Assembly: GCA_938036835.1 (NCBI GenBank)
Contig: CALHWB010000053.1
Coordinates: 62,001 to 126,000 of the forward strand
Direction of reading: 5' to 3'
DNA: 64,000 nucleotides
DNA from: an uncultured Propionibacterium sp.
GTDB lineage: Bacteria; Actinomycetota; Actinomycetes; Propionibacteriales; Propionibacteriaceae
Part shown: in pieces, positions 1 through 8,788 of the stretch
Numbering within the stretch: the first letter of the stretch is position 1
Layout: every line of letters begins with the position of its first letter
Notes under the pieces: model-generated
Database searches by the model: none
Told to the model about the DNA's origin: nothing
Seen by the model: the letters and a program-made list of their open reading frames with translations, nothing else
Translations under genes and position numbers: made by a program

Positions 1-412
1 CTTCGGCGGTCAGCCTGGATCCATCGGAGAACACCGCATCCTCGCGAATGGTGAAGCTCCAGGTCAGCGCGTCCGGGCTGATCGAATGGTCGACGGCCAG
101 ATCGTTGACGATCTCGTTCTGGTCGTTGGCCGCCATCAGGGCCGAGTTGAATAGCAACACCCCGGTCTCGCCGAATCCCAGCACCGGGTCGAAGGGGGCC
201 CGGACCGTGGATGGGTCCATCGCAATGACGACCTCGTCCCGGCTGGCCAACCGCTCGGGCAGGGCCATGGACGCACCGGCCGAACCGGCCGGTGCAGGTT
301 GGTCTGACGAGCAGCCCGACAGGAAGCCAAGCGAGGACAGGGCGGCCGCCCCCGCAGTCCCCCGGAGGAGGCCGCGCCTGGTGAGGCAGAATCGGTGCGC
401 TGGATGGGACAT
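1..412 (-). CDS. ABC transporter substrate-binding lipoprotein, family 5 type (partial, N-terminus only)
   Basis: The 3' end lies outside the window; about 137 codons are visible. The start is the ATG whose complement ends at 412, preceded by an AAAGGAA Shine-Dalgarno. The N-terminus has a twin-arginine motif (TRRGLLRG) followed by a hydrophobic stretch and a lipobox ending in SGC, so it should be a Tat-exported lipoprotein. The mature part (DEVVIAMDPSTV, then FDPVLGFGETG and later LTWSFTIREDAVFSDG) matches the start of peptide/nickel/oligopeptide-type solute-binding proteins (SBP_bac_5). The ligand cannot be told from this part. No permease or ATPase partner is visible; they would be expected beyond the left edge. 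Confidence 0.82.
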   Translation of the reverse strand, partial: MSHPAHRFCLTRRGLLRGTAGAAALSSLGFLSGCSSDQPAPAGSAGASMALPERLASRDEVVIAMDPSTVRAPFDPVLGFGETGVLLFNSALMAANDQNEIVNDLAVDHSISPDALTWSFTIREDAVFSDGSRLTAE

Positions 413-1038
413 GGGATTCCTTTCTTGCCTACGTGCGAACTGCGGCGATGGCCTCGTAGGGGATTGCAACGGTTTTGGGCGGCCTGCGCCTACGCCCGAT
501 TGCCGAGGCAGCACATCGGCGGCCACGCGTCTGCGGGGATTTGGCGAATACAGTCGCCGATGTCCGTCAGCAGCCGACTGGGTCGGCCCTGATCGGCGCT
601 ACTCAGCGGAATGGCGTGCCTCTTTGCCCGGCACTCGGCCATGCGATATGGATACAGCTTTGATGGGGGGACCGGTCCATCGCAGGTCCTTCCTGGACCA
701 CGGAACAACCGATGCCGGCCACCCGCAGTCCACGACGGGATGAAAAAGCCGAACTGAGATCGGCGATCCGGCTTGACCAGATTGGCTTCACGGTTGCGGG
801 ACAGCGCCAGATTCGCACTGGCTTCTCCGACCCCAGCTCAACACCGACTATAGCCATACGGATCCTCAATGGCACGACGGGGTCGATCGGCCGGTGCCGG
901 ATCGCCGTCTCCGGCTCGACGAGGGATCGAACCGTATCGTCCGGACGGCCGGGCACGATCGGATCCAGTCGCCTGCCGCTGCCCTAGATCTGGCTGTGGC
1001 GGGATCAGCCCTCCGGCCGCTGTGCCGGCGAGCAGAAC
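413..1038. other. 626-bp gap without a recognisable gene
   Basis: Several short open frames exist on both strands, but none has a convincing ribosome binding site, codon pattern or recognisable product. The part next to 413 should hold the promoter of the lipoprotein gene. The GAGGGATCGAACCG stretch near 920 superficially resembles a tRNA 3' end but no cloverleaf can be built around it. Confidence 0.5.
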
Positions 1039-1545
1039 TCAGGTGGCCTCGCAATCCCAGACCACCTGCCGCCCGGTTGCCGGGACCATTTCGGTGTCAT
1101 CGGTAGATCCTGGGTCGCCGGTGGTCTTCGCAGCGGCGTTGGCCCCGGCCACCGAGTTGGCACCCACAGCGGCCTTGCCCGAAGAGATCCCGGCCAGTCG
1201 CTTCGCCTCGCCGGCAGCCCGGTTCACGTCGGCCGCCGATCCGGCCAGATCGGTCTTCACCCCATCGAGTTCCTTCTTGACATCGTCCAGGTCGCCCTCG
1301 ATATCGGCCAGCAGCGTTTTACGGACAAAGGCCTTGGGGTTCAGGTCGGCCAGAGTCAGATCCTGGTATTCCGGCCCCAACTCGGACTTCAACTGTTCGG
1401 TCGCCTGATTGGCGAAGGCCCGGACGAAGTGGACCACCCGGGCGGCCCGACGGCTCAACTCGGGCAGTTTCTCGGGCCCGACCAGGATCACCGCCAGCAC
1501 CACCAGTAGCAGGAATTCCCCACCACCGATCCCCAGGAACTCCAT
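1039..1545 (-). CDS. tatB: Sec-independent protein translocase subunit TatB-type
   Basis: About 168 residues. The start ATG at 1545 gives MEFLGIGGGEFLLLVVLAVILVG, a single short N-terminal membrane helix, followed by the hallmark GPEKLPELSRR hinge and a long charged amphipathic helix (LADIEGDLDDVKKELDGVKTDL). This is the TatA/TatB architecture. The length and extended helical tail fit TatB, the TatC partner that receives twin-arginine substrates at the cytoplasmic membrane. It lies just downstream of dapA (19 bp gap), probably co-transcribed. A TatB gene in the same extended neighbourhood as dap and glg genes is also known in mycobacteria. TatA and TatC are not in the window. Confidence 0.8.
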   Translation of the reverse strand: MEFLGIGGGEFLLLVVLAVILVGPEKLPELSRRAARVVHFVRAFANQATEQLKSELGPEYQDLTLADLNPKAFVRKTLLADIEGDLDDVKKELDGVKTDLAGSAADVNRAAGEAKRLAGISSGKAAVGANSVAGANAAAKTTGDPGSTDDTEMVPATGRQVVWDCEAT

Positions 1546-1564
1546 CGGGATCAAGACCGGTACC

Positions 1565-2446
1565 TCACAACTCGGTGGCGTCCAGGATCGCCGCGAACCC
1601 ACTCGCCAGTTCCGCCGGGGCGGCCATCAGTGGCCGCCGTAGGCCGCCCACCGAGAAACCCTGATGGGCGAGCCCCGCCTTCACCATCATCACACCCTGG
1701 GTGGCAAACACCCCGGTATAGACGGGCAGCAGGGTCCGGTAGATGCGCAACGCCTCAGCCGGATCGCCACGCAGCCAGGCTTCGATCAGTTCGGCGGTCC
1801 GGCGGCCACTGAAATGGGTGGAGGTGCCGACCACCCCGACGGCGCCGATGGCCAGCAGCGGCAGCAGTTTGGCATCGTCGCCGGCGTAATAGTCCAGACC
1901 GGTGGCGGCCAGCACCTGCGCCGAACCCACAATGTCGTTCTTGGCGTCCTTGACCCCGACGATGTTCGGATGACCGGCCAAGGTCAACAGTGAGGCGGTC
2001 TCGATTGGGCGGCCGGTCCGGTGCGGAATGTCATACAGCAGCATCGGCAGATCGGTGGCCGAGGCCAGCGTCTGGAAGTGGGCGACCAATGCGTCCTGCG
2101 GCGGCAGCAGATAGTAGGGAGTGACGGCCAGCAGTCCATCGGCCCCCGCCGCGGCCGCCTGCCGGCACAGCTCGATGCTGTGTTCGGTATCGAATGTGCC
2201 GACCCCGGCCACCACCTTCGCCCGGTCTCCGACCGCCTGCTTGACCGAACGTACCAGGTCCGCCTTCTCGGCATCGCTGGTGGTGGGTGCCTCCCCGGTG
2301 GTGCCGTTCACCAGAACGGCATCATTGCGCTGCTCGTCGACCAGCCGGGCCGCCAACTGCTGCGCACGTACCAGATCGACGGTCCCCTCGGCGTCGAAGG
2401 GAGTCACCATGGCGGTGATCAACCGGCCAAGAATGGGTTCAGTCAT
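1565..2446 (-). CDS. dapA: 4-hydroxy-tetrahydrodipicolinate synthase
   Basis: 293 residues, the normal family length. It condenses pyruvate with aspartate semialdehyde, the first committed step of the DAP/lysine pathway, in the cytoplasm. The TIM-barrel signatures are present: VNGTTGE around residues 46-52 (Thr49/Thr50), LLYDIPHRTG with catalytic Tyr138, and GVKDA with the Schiff-base Lys166. It is divergent from the O-methyltransferase gene and upstream of tatB. Three more DAP genes (dapE, dapD, dapC) lie within 22 kb. Known DapA enzymes may be lysine-sensitive; nothing here decides that. Confidence 0.95.
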   Translation of the reverse strand: MTEPILGRLITAMVTPFDAEGTVDLVRAQQLAARLVDEQRNDAVLVNGTTGEAPTTSDAEKADLVRSVKQAVGDRAKVVAGVGTFDTEHSIELCRQAAAAGADGLLAVTPYYLLPPQDALVAHFQTLASATDLPMLLYDIPHRTGRPIETASLLTLAGHPNIVGVKDAKNDIVGSAQVLAATGLDYYAGDDAKLLPLLAIGAVGVVGTSTHFSGRRTAELIEAWLRGDPAEALRIYRTLLPVYTGVFATQGVMMVKAGLAHQGFSVGGLRRPLMAAPAELASGFAAILDATEL

Positions 2447-2630
2447 GCCTACATGCTACCGATGCTGCCGCGTATCCGGCGTCGCGGGCAGGCCTGCTGC
2501 GAGCCCACCGGATTGGTCGTCGGACCGCTCCGGTTGCCCATCCCGGCGGCCGATCACCGTTTCATCGGGGGCCGGGGCGTTCGGACGCACCGATTCCGCG
2601 CGATTCGCGATTGCCCACTAGGCTGGCGGG

Positions 2631-3272
2631 GTGAGTGCGAATTTCCTGTTGGATCAGCGTTCCGTGGCCTTCGCCGAGGATTACATCCCGGCACCGGATC
2701 ACGTCCGGAATGCACGTGACACCGCCGTCTCCTCGGGTGCCCCGGCGCCCTCCAACGGTTTAACCACGGCACTCACCTTCCTGGCCCGGCTGATGGCGGC
2801 CCGTAATGTGGTCGAAGTGGGTACCGGCACCGGAGCAACCGGGCTGGCCCTGTTCGAAGGCATGATCGGCCAGGGTGTCCTGACCAGCATCGATTCGGCG
2901 GCCGATTGGCAACTCATGGCCAGGCAGGCATTCCGCGAGCATGGCATCCCCACCCAGCACTACCGGTTGATCACCGGAAACCCCATAGATGTGCTGAATA
3001 ACCTGCGTGACGGCGCCTACGACATCGTGTTGGTCAACGTCGACAAGCTGTCCTATGTGGAATACATCGACCAGGCCCAGCGTCTGCTGCGCAGCGGCGG
3101 GCTGCTGCTGGTCAACGATGCCCTACTGGGCAATCTGGTCGCCGATACCACCGACGATTCCGATGAGCCGATGATCATCCGCGAAGCCCTGGAATCGGTG
3201 GCGGGCGCCGAGGATTTCACCGCCCTGCTGCTGCCGCTCGGCGAGGGCCTGCTGGCCGCCATCAAACACTGA
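2631..3272 (+). CDS. SAM-dependent O-methyltransferase, family 3 (mycobacterial Rv1220c type)
   Basis: 213 residues, GTG start at 2631. It has a Rossmann-type SAM-binding motif VEVGTGTGATGLAL near residues 62-75, preceded by an N-terminal helical segment (LLDQRSVAFAEDYIPAPD), as in the catechol/caffeoyl-CoA-type O-methyltransferases. Acidic residues DIVLVNVDK around residue 132 resemble the metal/cofactor region. The natural substrate is unknown for this actinobacterial group. The gene is divergent from dapA and convergent with glgC. A homologue occupies a similar place near glgC and tatB in mycobacteria, which supports an ancestral neighbourhood rather than a specific role. Confidence 0.85.
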   Translation: MSANFLLDQRSVAFAEDYIPAPDHVRNARDTAVSSGAPAPSNGLTTALTFLARLMAARNVVEVGTGTGATGLALFEGMIGQGVLTSIDSAADWQLMARQAFREHGIPTQHYRLITGNPIDVLNNLRDGAYDIVLVNVDKLSYVEYIDQAQRLLRSGGLLLVNDALLGNLVADTTDDSDEPMIIREALESVAGAEDFTALLLPLGEGLLAAIKH

Positions 3273-3343
3273 GAACCGGCCGCCACCCAGCACCCGGCCC
3301 CAGAGCCATCGCCTGCCTGCCACGGTTGGCCGGTAAGGCCCAA

Positions 3344-3375
3344 CGGTGGGTAGCGCCTTGCGGTACCACCCACCG
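3344..3375. terminator. Hairpin between convergent O-methyltransferase gene and glgC
   Basis: CGGTGGGT at 3344-3351 pairs with ACCCACCG at 3368-3375, and an inner CGC/GCG pair extends the stem. There is no U tract. The position between two convergent genes makes a bidirectional termination role likely. Confidence 0.55.
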
Positions 3376-3394
3376 GCCGCGCCATCCGAACCCG

Positions 3395-4618
3395 TTAAGC
3401 CGGCTTTACCACGACTCCCTTGGGCACCACGGTGATGCCGTGCGGGGAGACGCTGAAGCCGCGCGCCTCGTCGGCCTCCCGGTCAAGCCCGATGTGCACG
3501 TTGTCGGGCACCACGACGTTCTTATCCAGGATCACATTGCGCAGCACACAATTGCGTCCGATACGGGCGCCGTGCATCAGCACACAACGATCGATCGAGG
3601 CGTGATCATCGACCCGGACGCCGGGACTGAGCACCGAGTGATCGACATCCCCGCCGGAGATGATGCAACCGCTGGTGACGATCGAGGACTCCGCGGTGCC
3701 ATGCAAGGTGAACTTGGCACCGGGCAACTGGGCTTGTGAAGTCCAGATGGGCCATAGGCTGTTGTAGAGGCTGAACTCCGGCACCACCGAAATCAGGTCC
3801 ATGTGAGCATCGAAGTAGGCGTCGATCGTGCCCACATCCCGCCAGTAATCGCGGTCCTTCTCGGTGCAGCCCGGTACGACATTGTCGGTAAAGTCGTAGA
3901 CGCCGCATCGGCGTTGGGCGACGAAGGCCGGAATGATATTGCCGCCCATATCGTGCTTCGAATCCTCGTCGCGGCCATCGACTTCGAGCATTTCGACAAA
4001 TTCCCGGCGGCTGAAGACGTAGTTGCCCATTGAGGCATAGGACGTCTCCGGCGCGTCGGGCAACCCGGGAGGGTCCGACGGCTTTTCCAGGAAGCGCTCG
4101 ATGACCCGATCGGTGCCGGCATCGATGATGCCGAAGGCGGACGCCTCCGAGCGCGGTACCCGGATAGCGGCCACCGTGGCCGCCAATCCCGAGTCGATGT
4201 GCGCGCTGACCATCTGCATGACATCCATCCGGTAGATGTTGTCTGCCCCGAAAACCACGATGTAGTCGGGATCCTCGTCATTGATCAGGTTCATCGATTG
4301 GTAGATAGCATCGGCGCTGCCCTGGTACCAGTGTGGGCCGCGGCGCTGTTGGGCGGGCACCGGGGTCACGTAGTTGCCGAGCATGGTCGACATCCGCCAG
4401 GTGAGCGAGATATGCCGGTCGAGTGAATGAGATTTGTACTGGGTCAACACGGCCACCTTGGTCAGGTTCGAGTTGACCATGTTGGACAGGGCGAAATCGA
4501 TTAGCCGGTAGGTGCCACCGAACGGGACAGCCGGCTTGGCACGGTCGGCGGTGAGCGGCATCAGGCGTTTGCCTTCGCCCCCGGCCAGTATGACGGACAG
4601 GATCTTGGGTTGGGCCAT
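3395..4618 (-). CDS. glgC: Glucose-1-phosphate adenylyltransferase
   Basis: 407 residues. It makes ADP-glucose from glucose-1-phosphate and ATP for glycogen synthesis. The nucleotidyltransferase start SVILAGGEGKRLMPLT, the AKPAVPFGGTYRLIDF sugar-phosphate region and GNYVFSRR and DVGTIDAYF further on are typical. The C-terminal third is a left-handed beta-helix (hexapeptide) domain with SSIVTSGCIISGGDV. It is divergent from glgA across about 140 bp, so a shared bidirectional promoter region is likely. The family is allosterically controlled by glycolytic intermediates. Confidence 0.96.
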   Translation of the reverse strand: MAQPKILSVILAGGEGKRLMPLTADRAKPAVPFGGTYRLIDFALSNMVNSNLTKVAVLTQYKSHSLDRHISLTWRMSTMLGNYVTPVPAQQRRGPHWYQGSADAIYQSMNLINDEDPDYIVVFGADNIYRMDVMQMVSAHIDSGLAATVAAIRVPRSEASAFGIIDAGTDRVIERFLEKPSDPPGLPDAPETSYASMGNYVFSRREFVEMLEVDGRDEDSKHDMGGNIIPAFVAQRRCGVYDFTDNVVPGCTEKDRDYWRDVGTIDAYFDAHMDLISVVPEFSLYNSLWPIWTSQAQLPGAKFTLHGTAESSIVTSGCIISGGDVDHSVLSPGVRVDDHASIDRCVLMHGARIGRNCVLRNVILDKNVVVPDNVHIGLDREADEARGFSVSPHGITVVPKGVVVKPA

Positions 4619-4758
4619 AAGACGAACCTATGGCCTGGCGCTGGCCAGCGGGTCTAAACCGCAAAATCTATCCCGGCCAGCGACTGCCCGGTGCCGGATT
4701 GGCCACGAAATTGCCGGTGCCGGACCCGCGCCGGGAACAAGTGTGCAAGGCTGCCCGC

Positions 4759-5955
4759 ATGCGCGTATCCATCCTGACCCGCGAATATCCACCCCATATC
4801 TATGGCGGTGCTGGCGTCCATGTCGGCCAGCTCGTCCCCCAACTTCGTAAGTTCTGCGATCTGGTCGATGTGCAGTGCATGGGTGAACCCCGCGAGGGCG
4901 CCACGGCCCATTCTGAGGATTACCCGGCCGGAGCCAATGCCGCCATCCGTACCCTCGGCGCCGACGTGGCCATGGCAGCCGCCATTCCCGAGGTCGACGT
5001 GGTCCACGCACATACCTGGTATGCCCAGTTCGCCGGCCTGATCGCCGGTCGCTTCCAGGACATTCCCACCGTAGTGACCGCACATTCCCTGGAACCCGAT
5101 CGACCCTGGAAGGTCGAGCAGCTGGGCGGCGGCTACCGGGTCTCCAGCTGGATCGAGAAAACCGCCTATCAGAACGCCGATGCGGTGATCGCGGTGTCGG
5201 CTGCCATGATCGCCAATATCCAGCAGGCCTATCCCTTCGTGGAGCGTGACCGAATCCATGTGGTGAAGAACGGCATCGACCCGGAAGAGTTCAAACCCGA
5301 TCGGGCCACCGACGTGATCACGGGTCTGGGGGTCGATCTCGACCGGCCGATAGTCACCTTCGTGGGCCGCATCACCCGGCAGAAGGGCCTGATCCACCTG
5401 GTTCGAGCCGCTAAACAGTTCGACGCCGATACCCAGGTGCTTCTCCTGGCCGGGGCACCGGACACCCCCGAGATAGCCGCCGAGTTCGACGCCGCCTTCG
5501 CCGAACTCAACCAGGTACGTGGGTCGGGTGTCACCTGGGTCCAGGAAATGCTGCCCCGGGCTGCGGTACGCCAAGTGCTGACCCATTCGACCCTGTTCGC
5601 CTGTCCATCGATCTATGAGCCCCTGGGCATCGTGAACTTGGAGGCGATGGCCTGTGAGATTCCCGTCGTGGCCTCCGCGGTGGGTGGCATTCCCGAGGTC
5701 GTGGTGGATGGCGAGACGGGCCTGCTGGTGCCCTACGACCCGAAGCAAGCCGGTGATCCCCAGTTCATCGCCGGTTTCGAGACGGAGTTCGCCAACCGGG
5801 TGAACCAGCTCACCCGCGATCGGGAATCGGCCCGGCGCATGGGCCTGGCTGGCCGCGAACGCTGCATCGCCGAATTCAGTTGGGAGAAGATCGCCCGGGA
5901 AACCGTAGCGGTCTATGAAGCGGCCATCGCGCATCATGCGACCGGTCGCCGGTGA
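4759..5955 (+). CDS. glgA: Glycogen synthase, actinobacterial GT4 type
   Basis: 398 residues from the ATG at 4759; an upstream in-frame ATG at 4630 would overlap the glgC promoter and adds non-conserved sequence, so I prefer 4759. MRVSILTREYPPHIYGGAGVHV is the conserved N-terminus of this group. It has two GT-B Rossmann domains: HAHTWYAQFAG and VVTAHSLEPDRPW in the first, FVGRITRQKGL and the nucleotide-sugar site YEPLGIVNLEAMACEIPVVA in the second. Relatives elongate or prime alpha-glucans with ADP- or GDP-glucose (GlgM-like enzymes make maltose-1-phosphate). Divergent pairing with glgC supports ADP-glucose use. Confidence 0.92.
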   Translation: MRVSILTREYPPHIYGGAGVHVGQLVPQLRKFCDLVDVQCMGEPREGATAHSEDYPAGANAAIRTLGADVAMAAAIPEVDVVHAHTWYAQFAGLIAGRFQDIPTVVTAHSLEPDRPWKVEQLGGGYRVSSWIEKTAYQNADAVIAVSAAMIANIQQAYPFVERDRIHVVKNGIDPEEFKPDRATDVITGLGVDLDRPIVTFVGRITRQKGLIHLVRAAKQFDADTQVLLLAGAPDTPEIAAEFDAAFAELNQVRGSGVTWVQEMLPRAAVRQVLTHSTLFACPSIYEPLGIVNLEAMACEIPVVASAVGGIPEVVVDGETGLLVPYDPKQAGDPQFIAGFETEFANRVNQLTRDRESARRMGLAGRERCIAEFSWEKIARETVAVYEAAIAHHATGRR

Positions 5956-5989
5956 TCGGCTGACCGAGCCCGGCACCGCCGACAAGATC

Positions 5990-6024
5990 GATGCCCGGGC
6001 CGGTCACCGGCCGGCCCGGGCATC
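5990..6024. terminator. Strong GC hairpin after glgA
   Basis: A 14-bp perfect stem (GATGCCCGGGCCGG at 5990-6003 with its complement at 6011-6024) and a 7-nt loop. It lies between convergent glgA and the DUF3117 gene. No long T run follows, as is common in high-GC actinobacteria. Confidence 0.65.
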
Positions 6025-6104
6025 GCATATCGATCAGGGAATTGACTAGGAGCCGCCCGCCGGTCGAAGACCTCTGCCCCGGCTTTGGCGGCAGCGCAAT
6101 CGGG

Positions 6105-6272
6105 TCAGTCCACGATCCCCTTAAGGCATTCCAGCAGTGAGGCTGCTTCGGCCGCGTTCAGTTCCACCACGAGCCGGCCGCCGCCGTCAACAGGTACCCT
6201 CATGACGATTCCGCGACCTTCCCTGGTGACCTCCATAGGTCCATCGCCCGTGCGCGGTTTCATCGCTGCCAT
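6105..6272 (-). CDS. DUF3117 small protein (Rv1211-like)
   Basis: 55 residues starting at the ATG complementary to 6270-6272, with AGTGAGGATCC just upstream as ribosome binding site. MAAMKPRTGDGPMEVTREGR and the VMRVPVDGGGRLVVELN strand pattern followed by a Leu-rich helix match the short, very conserved actinobacterial DUF3117 family. The function is unknown. The longer open frame upstream (to 6419) has no conserved sequence and is rejected. It sits between glgA and a DivIVA-type gene, as in mycobacteria. Confidence 0.85.
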   Translation of the reverse strand: MAAMKPRTGDGPMEVTREGRGIVMRVPVDGGGRLVVELNAAEAASLLECLKGIVD

Positions 6273-6431
6273 TGGATCCTCACTCTGCTCGCTGGCCGAT
6301 CGTTCCCCCACCATTATTCCGCATCGTTCCCAACACCGCCGCAGGGCGTAGCAAGGCAGAGCCGGCCGCGGCCGGCTACCGGGGCCGCAGGCCGAGGGCC
6401 CGGCAAGAGGCATCGGCAAAGGCGGTGCAAA

Positions 6432-6758
6432 TCAGGCCTGCCGTGGCCAACCAAGCGCTCCCGGGGCCGCAGCACCGGATGACCGATCGGCATGGAATCT
6501 ACCGGCTGGCTGCTCCAATTGAGTGGCCAGCCGGTCCAGGGCTGCGTCCACTTGCGCTGGGGGATACCCGCGGGCGACCAGCGGGAACCGGATATCCCGC
6601 AGATCGCTGCCGGTAAGCGGTCGGTCCGTGGGCAGCCCGGGCACCGGACGGTCGTCGAGATAGGGCCCCATTCCCCCGAGCCGACCAGCAGCGGCGAGCA
6701 CCACGAAACCCACCACTATCACCATCAGTAGCGCAAAGACCCAGCCCATGGCAGGCAT
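6432..6758 (-). CDS. Small membrane protein with DivIVA-type motif
   Basis: About 108 residues (second Met at residue 4 is an equally good start). A single N-terminal membrane helix (WVFALLMVIVVGFVVLAAA) is followed by a Pro-rich linker and a short domain, IRFPLVARGYPPAQVDAALD, that matches the N-terminal DivIVA/Wag31 domain motif (F-x3-RGY-x3-QVD). In DivIVA proteins this part binds membrane and mediates polar localisation; here it is cytoplasmic-side behind a true transmembrane anchor. The gene follows dapE by 10 bp and is likely co-transcribed, paralleling the mycobacterial Rv1209 region. A structural or scaffold role is inference. Confidence 0.75.
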   Translation of the reverse strand: MPAMGWVFALLMVIVVGFVVLAAAGRLGGMGPYLDDRPVPGLPTDRPLTGSDLRDIRFPLVARGYPPAQVDAALDRLATQLEQPAGRFHADRSSGAAAPGALGWPRQA

Positions 6759-6768
6759 TGTGGCACAC

Positions 6769-7839
6769 TCAGGCGGACAGCCAGCGCCTCAGGGCCGCCG
6801 CGCAGAACTCCAGGTCGGCCAGTGGGCAGCATTCGTCCACCTTGTGGGCCATTCCCGGATCGCCCGGGCCGAAGTTGACCGCCGGGACACCCAGTGCGGA
6901 GAACCTGGCCACATCGGTCCACCCGTATTTGGGACGGGGCACCCGCCCCACGGCCGTCACGAACTGTTCGGCCGTCGGCAACTGCAACCCGGGACGTGCC
7001 CCGGGTGACAGATCCAGCACGGTCAGTTCCCACTTGCCGAACCAGTCCCGCAGGATCTGCAGGGCCTGCTCCCCCGACTTGTCGGGGGCGAATCGATAGT
7101 TGATCTGGGCCACGCAGTCGTCGGGTATGACATTGGCCGCCAGGCCACCGGAGATCATGGTGACGTTGAGCCCTTCCCGGTATTCGAGGCCATCCACCAC
7201 GACCGGTCCAGCCGCGAACTGCCGCGCTCGTTCGATGACCTCCGCCATGTCATGGATGGCATTGTGGCCCAGCCAGCTCCGGGCACTGTGGGCAGCCACC
7301 CCACGACAACGGATATTCACCCGGATGGTGCCCTGACAGCCGCCCTCGATGGCCGCCGACGTCGGTTCGCAGACTACCGCCAGGTCGGCCCCGGAGAACC
7401 AGTCCGGCTGGTTGATCAGCAGCCGACCAAGTCCATTGGCGTTCGCCTCGATCTCCTCGCAGTCATAGAAGACCCAGACGATATCCCGGTTGGGAGTGGC
7501 CAGGCTGCGGGCAAGCCAGACCATGACGGCTATCCCGCCCTTCATATCGCAACTGCCCCGCCCCGACACGATGATCCCCTGGGGGCCCTCGCCCAGGCTA
7601 CTGGGCAGGTTGCCGGCGACCGGAACGGTGTCCAGGTGACCGGCGATGATCACCCGCTCCGGGCGCCCCAGTCTGGTGCGCGCCAGCAGCGCATCCCCAT
7701 CACGGATGACCTCCAGATGCGCCAGCCCTTCCAGGGTCTGCGCGATGGCGTCGGCCAGGGCACGCTCGTTGCGACTGACCGATTCAATGTCGATTATGGC
7801 TCGGAACAGTTCCAGCAGGTTATCGGTGGGCAGCGCCAT
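6769..7839 (-). CDS. dapE: Succinyl-diaminopimelate desuccinylase
   Basis: 356 residues from the ATG at 7839 (MALPTDNLLELFRAIIDIES); the longer open frame has only non-conserved sequence. Zn-dependent M20 peptidase fold. Metal and catalytic residues are visible: His68 and Asp70 in IAGHLDTVPV, Asp98 in GRGSCDMKGG, and Glu128/Glu129 in YDCEEIEANANGLG. It hydrolyses N-succinyl-LL-DAP to LL-DAP and succinate. It is next to dapD (1 kb away, opposite strand) and runs into the DivIVA-type gene. The ribosome binding site is weak. Confidence 0.93.
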   Translation of the reverse strand: MALPTDNLLELFRAIIDIESVSRNERALADAIAQTLEGLAHLEVIRDGDALLARTRLGRPERVIIAGHLDTVPVAGNLPSSLGEGPQGIIVSGRGSCDMKGGIAVMVWLARSLATPNRDIVWVFYDCEEIEANANGLGRLLINQPDWFSGADLAVVCEPTSAAIEGGCQGTIRVNIRCRGVAAHSARSWLGHNAIHDMAEVIERARQFAAGPVVVDGLEYREGLNVTMISGGLAANVIPDDCVAQINYRFAPDKSGEQALQILRDWFGKWELTVLDLSPGARPGLQLPTAEQFVTAVGRVPRPKYGWTDVARFSALGVPAVNFGPGDPGMAHKVDECCPLADLEFCAAALRRWLSA

Positions 7840-7926
7840 GGCCGTCAGCGTAATACCCGGGTCTACTGCCCGGGTCGGGTAGCGTCGGAGCCGGCCGGCT
7901 GCGCCACACCGCAACACGGTGTGACC

Positions 7927-8169
7927 TCAGCCGCGCTGGTCCGCGGGACGCAGCACCAGCAGTTCCCCGACACCACACTCCAGCACATCGCAGATGGCCG
8001 TGAGCGTGCTGAACTTGATCGCCCGGGCGCGGTTGTTCTTCAGTATCGACAGGTTGACTATCGTGATGCCGACCCGCTCGGACAGCGCGGTGAGGGTCAT
8101 CCCACGATCGGCCAGCAACTCGTCCAGCCGGCAGACGATACGTCCATCGGTTTCGGTGGGCATCCTCAC
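7927..8169 (-). CDS. XRE-type HTH regulator (YozG-like)
   Basis: 80 residues, essentially one helix-turn-helix: RLDELLADRGMTLTALSERVG, then ITIVNLSILKNNRARAIKFSTL and CDVLECGVGELL. This is the YozG/HTH_26 subgroup that is typically paired with DUF2975 membrane proteins. The start overlaps the stop of the DUF2975 gene by 4 nt, so the two are translationally coupled. It probably binds the large palindrome upstream of the pair (8789-8835) and autoregulates. The signal sensed is unknown. Confidence 0.88.
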   Translation of the reverse strand: MRMPTETDGRIVCRLDELLADRGMTLTALSERVGITIVNLSILKNNRARAIKFSTLTAICDVLECGVGELLVLRPADQRG

Positions 8170-8774
8170 ACCAGGCCTTCGGTATCCCGGGCCAGGTCGC
8201 GGCCGTGCCCGAATACGCCCTCCCCGACGACACCCACGATCAGGCCGATGGCCACCGGCCAGGCCGAGCCCGGATCGATCCGAAACACCACCTGCAGGTC
8301 ACCATTGCGCATCGGGGTGGTCAGGCAGACCATCGTCAGCAGGTGGGCCAGGGGCCGGAGCAGGCCATAGCAGAACAGCACCATGCCAAGCACCCGGACC
8401 GCCCGCAGGGAACTGGCGTGGAAGGATCGCCCGGCCCGGACATTGCGCATCAACCGGCGGACCGATAGCAGCGCGACAATGACCACCACCATTGTGGCCA
8501 GCGGAATGGCCAGAGCACACAGCCATTCCACCGGGCTTGGGTCGGGCACCGTGAACCGGGCCGCGCCGGTGTACACCGCATGGACACCGGCATCCAGTTG
8601 CGGGTCATCTACCGGTGGCGGATCGACCACCGCATAGCCCTCGAAACTCAGCGCTCTGCCCCGCAGCAGTCCTGCGAACAGACCGGCTACCGGCCAGGCG
8701 CCGAGCAGGGCCACCACGGCCAGCACGATGTCCAGCAATCGCCAGTCGTGTTCGGTCACCACACGATGTGTCAT
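8166..8774 (-). CDS. DUF2975 membrane protein
   Basis: 202 residues with about four membrane segments: ILDIVLAVVALLGAWPVAGLF-type near residues 15-37, a second in the WLCALAIPLATMVVVIVALL region, a third at VLGMVLFCYGLLRPLAHLL and a last at WPVAIGLIVGVVGEGVF. It has a strong GAGGAGG ribosome binding site. DUF2975 proteins occur in operons with small YozG-type regulators; this pair follows that pattern exactly. The function is not established; a membrane sensor or antagonist of the regulator is plausible. First gene of a two-gene operon divergent from dapD. Confidence 0.85.
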   Translation of the reverse strand: MTHRVVTEHDWRLLDIVLAVVALLGAWPVAGLFAGLLRGRALSFEGYAVVDPPPVDDPQLDAGVHAVYTGAARFTVPDPSPVEWLCALAIPLATMVVVIVALLSVRRLMRNVRAGRSFHASSLRAVRVLGMVLFCYGLLRPLAHLLTMVCLTTPMRNGDLQVVFRIDPGSAWPVAIGLIVGVVGEGVFGHGRDLARDTEGLV

Positions 8775-8788
8775 GTTTCCTCCTCATC

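Noticed and set aside
905..945. tRNA-like 3' arm (GAGGGATCGAACCG)
   Set aside because: No acceptor stem, anticodon arm or D arm can be paired around it.
4654..5985. 443-codon open frame on the minus strand opposite glgA
   Set aside because: It mirrors the glgA coding frame; the product has no recognisable domain and glgA itself is certain.
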